A DNA stretch of 64,000 nucleotides, taken from contig JABDLD010000064.1 of assembly GCA_013001885.1 (NCBI GenBank), positions 1 to 64,000 on the forward strand, written 5' to 3'. Of the stretch, positions 60,380-64,000 are shown piece after piece. Within the stretch, counting starts at the first letter, position 1. Each line of letters starts with the position of its first letter. Position numbers and translations under genes: made by a program. The notes below the pieces were generated by a model that searched no databases, was not told the origin of the DNA, and was given only the letters and a program-made list of their open reading frames with translations. The DNA comes from Lysobacterales bacterium. GTDB lineage: Bacteria; Pseudomonadota; Gammaproteobacteria; Xanthomonadales; SZUA-36.

Positions 60380-62218
60380 CTAGAACAGCAAGTTGACAAC
60401 GGTCAACATGACCACGATGAAGATCACGCTCATGGGGCTTCCCACCCGAATAAAGTCAGCAACTCGGTAACCACCCGGCCCCATGATCAGCGCGTTCACC
60501 TGGTGGGTCGGAAGAATGAAGGCATTGGATGTGGAAAGCGCAATGATGAGGGCATACATCGTCGGGTCGGCGCCGGTGGCAAGTGCGATACTTACCGCGA
60601 TGGGCACGAGGATGGTGGTTGCTCCGACATTGGACATAACCAGGCTGAAAACAGTCGCCAGAACCGCCAGCGCGATCTGGATGGTCAATTCCGGCACATC
60701 ACCCAGGATATGCATAATTTCCTGCGCAATCCAGGCAGCCGTTCCCGTCCGTTCCATCGCCTGGCCGAAAGGGATCAGGCTGGCGAGCAGGAAAACCGTC
60801 TTCCAGCTCACCGAGCGATAGGCCTCGTCCATGCTGATGACGCCGGTCAACACCATTCCCATGGCACCGACCAGCAGAGACACCGACAAGCGGTACTCGG
60901 TAAAAATGATCATGCCCATGGAAATTCCGAAAAAGACCAGCGCGTGGGAAACTTTGTGCGGACGTTGTTCTTCCGTTGGAATATCCGAGGCAACGACAAA
61001 ATCCCGTTCCTGGCCTACTGCGGACAGCTCGCGCCAGGTACTGTGTGAAACCAGGCAATCACCGGTTTCCAGCTGCAGATCCCTGACTCCTTCGGTTAAA
61101 ACTTCCCCCCTCCGGTTAATCGCCAGAACGCTGATGCCATAACGGCTTCGAAGGCGCGCCTCGCCGACAGTCTGCCCAACCAGCCGGGACCCTGGAGGAA
61201 TAACGACTTCGGAAATACCCGCCCTGCTTGGATTGAACAATCCGCCAAACGTGCGCAGCCTCGGTTGGACACGGCACTGGTTTTCCAGCGCGAAACGGCC
61301 CACCACGTCACGCGTACCCATGACGCCAAGGATGGTGCCGACCCAGATCATTTCATCCGACGGCGGAGCCAATCTCGGCTCATCTGTGTTTCGGATAGCC
61401 AGCAGCATGGGCGCATTTTCCATCTGTTCCGCATCGGCAATCGTCATTCCCACGAGGGGGCTGTCGACCGTTACCAGCAATTCGTAGATGTCGCCCTTGA
61501 TTCCATAGACGTCCGCGAAATAGGTCTTGGTCCGGGCCGGCACACCGCTGGCCTTTTCCGTAGTCTTCGGAAGGAGAAACTTGCCGGCGATGAGAAAGTA
61601 GAGAATACCCGAAAAAAGCAGCGCGATTCCGATCGGCGTGACGTCAAACAGGTGGAAGGTTTCCAGCGTTTCCACCCCGGGCGGCAGGGACTGGTTGGCG
61701 TTTTCAATCAGATCGTTGAGCAGTATCAGTGGGGAAGAGCCGACCATGGTCAACGTCCCGCCGAGGATCGCACAGGTACCCATCGGCATCAGCAACCGCG
61801 ATAGCGGGATCTTCGTGCGGGTTGAAATCCGCGACATGACCGGCATGAACAATGCCGTTGCGCCCACGTTCTGCATGACGCCTGAGATCAGGCCGACGGT
61901 GCCGGACACCAACGGCATGATCCGCGTCACGGTATTGCCCCCGATTTTGAGGATAAAAGCTGAAACCACGGTCATGACGCCGGTCCGGTCCAGGCCGGCC
62001 CCTAGGATCATGACCGCGATGATCGAGAGCACCGCGTTGGATGCAAATCCATCAAACAGGTCGGAAGCAGGAACCAGGTTGGTCAGGCCAATGACGACCA
62101 TGACCAGGATGGCCGCGATATCGACTCTCACCAGCTCGGATACGAACAACCCGATCGTCGCGGAAAGAATCAGCAGAACCAGAATCATATCGGCCGAAAG
62201 TGTGAGTCCGGTTTCCAT
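60380..62218 (-). CDS. SLC13/DASS family permease with RCK_C (TrkA-C) domains
   Basis: A 612-aa transporter. Membrane segments cover about residues 8-215 and 410-612. A central cytosolic part (about 215-405) holds two TrkA-C-like domains (YELLVTVDSPLVGMTIADAE and ISEVVIPPGSRLVGQTVGEARLRSRYG). Hairpin motifs VGSSPLILL and SNVGATTILVP are those of the divalent anion:sodium symporter class. The likely substrate is sulfate, a dicarboxylate or another anion; it cannot be resolved. It lies 19 bases from trmB. Confidence 0.87.
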   Translation of the reverse strand: METGLTLSADMILVLLILSATIGLFVSELVRVDIAAILVMVVIGLTNLVPASDLFDGFASNAVLSIIAVMILGAGLDRTGVMTVVSAFILKIGGNTVTRIMPLVSGTVGLISGVMQNVGATALFMPVMSRISTRTKIPLSRLLMPMGTCAILGGTLTMVGSSPLILLNDLIENANQSLPPGVETLETFHLFDVTPIGIALLFSGILYFLIAGKFLLPKTTEKASGVPARTKTYFADVYGIKGDIYELLVTVDSPLVGMTIADAEQMENAPMLLAIRNTDEPRLAPPSDEMIWVGTILGVMGTRDVVGRFALENQCRVQPRLRTFGGLFNPSRAGISEVVIPPGSRLVGQTVGEARLRSRYGISVLAINRRGEVLTEGVRDLQLETGDCLVSHSTWRELSAVGQERDFVVASDIPTEEQRPHKVSHALVFFGISMGMIIFTEYRLSVSLLVGAMGMVLTGVISMDEAYRSVSWKTVFLLASLIPFGQAMERTGTAAWIAQEIMHILGDVPELTIQIALAVLATVFSLVMSNVGATTILVPIAVSIALATGADPTMYALIIALSTSNAFILPTHQVNALIMGPGGYRVADFIRVGSPMSVIFIVVMLTVVNLLF

Positions 62219-62237
62219 CTACTCGCTGATCTCCTGC

Positions 62238-62960
62238 TCAGGCGATACGCCTGAATACCAGGTCGAAAACGCCGTGTCCGAGGCGCTCGCCCCGCTTTTC
62301 GTACTTGGTCGCCGGACGCCATTCGGGTTTTGGAACAGCCCCGCCGTCGGGCGCAAAATTTTCAAAATCACCGCTATTGTGCATCACTTCGAGGATATGT
62401 TCAGAATACGGTTCCCAATCCGTGGCCAGGTGCAGTATGCCACCGGACTGCATTTTCTCCGCCAGCAAGGCAATGAAAGGCGGCTGGATCAAACGCCTCT
62501 TGTGGTGTCTTTTTTTCGGCCAGGGATCGGGGAAATAAATTCTTACGCCGGCAAGGGTTCGCGAAAGAATCCGATGGCGCAGCAATTCAACCGCATCTTC
62601 ACGGGCAATCCGAACATTGGCGAGCCCATGTTCTTCAATTTTAAGCAGCAGGTGTCCAATGCCGGGCTTGTGCACTTCGACCGCGAGGAAATTCTCATCC
62701 GGGCGTGCGGCGGCCATTTGCCAGGTCGCCTCACCGTTACCGAAGCCGATCTCCATGATGACCGGGTGGTCATTGGAAAATATCGCTTTCAGGTCCAGGG
62801 GCTCCGAAGCCTCGGCAATGCCGTAAAGCGGCCATAACTCGTTGAGCGCGCGCTTCTGCCCCTCGGTCAACCGGCCCGCACGCAACACGAAACTACGCAC
62901 GTGACGCCTGCTTTCGTCCGCATTCCGGGACTTTTGCTGTTCCGTGGAAACGTTGACCAT
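62238..62960 (-). CDS. trmB: tRNA (guanine-N7)-methyltransferase TrmB
   Basis: A 240-aa SAM methyltransferase with EIGFGNGEATWQMA as motif I and the diagnostic IYFPDPWPKKRHHKRRL segment followed by HLATDWEPY. It makes m7G46 in tRNA. I use the ATG at 62960; 62966 (ATG) and 63005 (TTG) are in frame upstream but have no homology. It is divergent from yqgE. Confidence 0.94.
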   Translation of the reverse strand: MVNVSTEQQKSRNADESRRHVRSFVLRAGRLTEGQKRALNELWPLYGIAEASEPLDLKAIFSNDHPVIMEIGFGNGEATWQMAAARPDENFLAVEVHKPGIGHLLLKIEEHGLANVRIAREDAVELLRHRILSRTLAGVRIYFPDPWPKKRHHKRRLIQPPFIALLAEKMQSGGILHLATDWEPYSEHILEVMHNSGDFENFAPDGGAVPKPEWRPATKYEKRGERLGHGVFDLVFRRIA

Positions 62961-63022
62961 GATCATCTCATTGTAGCAAGCGCTACTTGAAAAATGTTCC
63001 TCCAACGCCCAATCTGGACATC

Positions 63023-63604
63023 ATGAGTGAACAATCGAACACGGCACCCGAAGGCTACCTTGAACGCCAGATGTTGATCGCAATGCCCGGCATGCTGGAT
63101 GCAAATTTTGCCGGCAGTGTCACGCTACTCTGCCAGCACAACGAGGCCGGCGCTATCGGTATCACCATTAACCGCCTGTCCAACTTCACCCTGGGGGAGA
63201 TTTTTTCCCAGCTGCAAATTGATTGCCGTGACGACATCACCCGCAACCTGCCTGTCCTCGAGGGCGGCCCGGTCGCTCCCGACCGCGGATTCGTGCTGCA
63301 CAGCCCGACAGAGGGCTACGAATCCAGCATGGAAGTCGGGCAGGAAATTATGGTGACAACCTCCCGTGACGTGCTCGCAGACATTGCCGCGGGATCCGGG
63401 CCGGACAAATTCGTCGTCGCCCTGGGATACGCCGGATGGGGCGGCGGTCAACTGGAGGGCGAAATGCTGGCCAACGCCTGGCTCTCCGTTTCAGCTGACA
63501 CCGACATCATCTTCGACCTGCCGCTTCCAAGCCGATTCGATCAGGCGCTCGGGCGCCTGGGTATCAAGATCGATCAGCTGCTGCCGGACGCCGGCCATGC
63601 CTGA
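63023..63604 (+). CDS. yqgE: YqgE/AlgH family protein
   Basis: A 193-aa UPF0301 protein with YLERQMLIAMPGMLDANF, GAIGITINR, LEGGPV and VALGYAGWGGGQLEGEM, all family signatures. Function is not established. The ATG at 63023 starts the conserved part; a TTG at 62987 in frame overlaps the trmB upstream region. It overlaps yqgF by 8 bases, the usual yqgE-yqgF order. Confidence 0.93.
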   Translation: MSEQSNTAPEGYLERQMLIAMPGMLDANFAGSVTLLCQHNEAGAIGITINRLSNFTLGEIFSQLQIDCRDDITRNLPVLEGGPVAPDRGFVLHSPTEGYESSMEVGQEIMVTTSRDVLADIAAGSGPDKFVVALGYAGWGGGQLEGEMLANAWLSVSADTDIIFDLPLPSRFDQALGRLGIKIDQLLPDAGHA

Positions 63605-64000
63605 ACCCGCTTCACGCAGCGGTTACATCATGGGGTTCGATTTTGGATTTCGACGCATAGGCGTCGCCGTCGGCCAGACAACCACGCACACCGCAAGCTG
63701 CCTGGAGACTGTGAGCCATGGGCAACAGCCGGACTGGGCGGCGATTGACCGCCTGGTCGGAGATTGGAAACCCGCCGTTTTGGTAGTCGGTTTACCGCTT
63801 GGCGCCGACGGCGAGGAAACGGACATGTCCCGGGCAGCCCGTCACTTCGGTGAAACACTTCGTTCCCGTTATCACCTGGATGTCGAATACGCCGACGAGC
63901 GGCTGACCTCCCAGGCTGCCGGCAGCCGTTTTGCAGAGCAGAGGTCCAGCGGTAACCTGCGGCGCAAGGATGCAGGCAAGCTGGACGCGATGGCCGCCCG
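63597..64000 (+). CDS. yqgF: YqgF/RuvX family nuclease, 3' end cut by the window
   Basis: The first 134 codons are present; the gene continues beyond base 64000. The N-terminal GFDFGFRRIGVAVGQ carries the catalytic aspartate (Asp15). VVGLPLGADGEET and YADERLTSQAA (Glu) follow, and KLDAMAA gives the third acidic residue, so the RNase H-fold active site is complete. It is linked to pre-16S rRNA 5'-end maturation. The start is ATG 63597, overlapping the yqgE stop; ATG 63630 is an alternative. Confidence 0.92.
   Translation, partial: MPEPASRSGYIMGFDFGFRRIGVAVGQTTTHTASCLETVSHGQQPDWAAIDRLVGDWKPAVLVVGLPLGADGEETDMSRAARHFGETLRSRYHLDVEYADERLTSQAAGSRFAEQRSSGNLRRKDAGKLDAMAA

Noticed and set aside
62966-62990. 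GTAGC-AAGC-GCTAC hairpin between trmB and yqgE as a terminator
   Set aside because: The genes are divergent there and no T-run follows; it is more likely chance or a promoter element.
1-64000. CRISPR arrays, insertion sequences, integrases, attachment sites or a replication origin
   Set aside because: No regularly spaced repeats, transposase or integrase genes, or DnaA-box clusters were seen; the gene content is chromosomal housekeeping.

Overview
The window is a compact, roughly 58-60 % GC stretch of bacterial chromosome. It carries about 60 protein genes. I see no rRNA, tRNA, insertion sequence, prophage or CRISPR array. Gene content and order point to a gammaproteobacterium: bioC divergent from comF, yadGH, slyX, srkA, zapE, yqgE-yqgF, nhaB, a [4Fe-4S] Fnr next to hemN, and a complete hisGDCBHAFI(E) operon led by a YerC/TrpR-like regulator. 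The fused HisB, long-form HisG and YerC leader gene suggest a lineage near Xanthomonadales/Chromatiales/Woeseiales. This placement is inference; no 16S or marker tree can be read here.

Layout. 1-6.9 kb: the 5' part of acpH, an alpha/beta hydrolase, zapE, bioC/comF, ubiA, tatD and an acyl desaturase. 7-15.5 kb: two ABC-2 export systems (YadGH type and NatAB type). The second is translationally coupled to an exported S33 peptidase and followed by an exported PrxQ-type peroxiredoxin. Then come a secreted amidohydrolase, a tandem CDGSH iron-sulfur protein and QueD. 15.7-18.1 kb: hemN with two FNR-type boxes, and fnr. 18.1-22.9 kb: one tight minus-strand run of a DapA-family deaminase, a GntR regulator, 4-hydroxyproline epimerase, a DUF885 peptidase and slyD. 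This looks like part of a hydroxyproline utilisation unit. 23-31.4 kb: a DUF4097 protein, then the regulator and the ten-activity his operon with mostly overlapping start/stop codons. A sigma70-like promoter overlapped by a near-perfect 20-bp palindrome precedes it. 31.4-36 kb: acyl-CoA dehydrogenase, beta-CASP RNase and an iron-sulfur (6-4)/CryB-type photolyase. 36-40.5 kb: a three-gene AttEFGH-like system (ATPase, fused permease, calycin lipoprotein). 40.6-43.7 kb: a POT peptide transporter divergent from an M20 dipeptidase. 43.7-47.6 kb: Kef-type antiporter, CDF zinc exporter and ilvE.

47.6-48.2 kb is the one long interval without an obvious gene. It holds two inverted repeats, a sigma54-like promoter, a GC-rich leader that can fold in two exclusive ways, a short basic ORF and a strong terminator. 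I regard it as the best candidate for something undescribed. 48.2-53.2 kb: truC, an NYN-OST-HTH protein, srkA, slyX, a VOC protein and a lipoprotein cardiolipin synthase. 53.2-56.7 kb: metK-ahcY-metF, the SAM/methyl cycle. 56.9-64 kb: nhaB, several small unassigned membrane proteins, a VOC protein, a CBS protein, an SLC13/RCK transporter, trmB, yqgE and the first two thirds of yqgF.

Five convergent gene pairs overlap at their 3' ends and two more are separated by a single base, so the chromosome is tightly packed. Intrinsic terminators are few and are listed. All positions and motifs were read directly from the sequence. Family names rest on remembered family signatures, not on searches.
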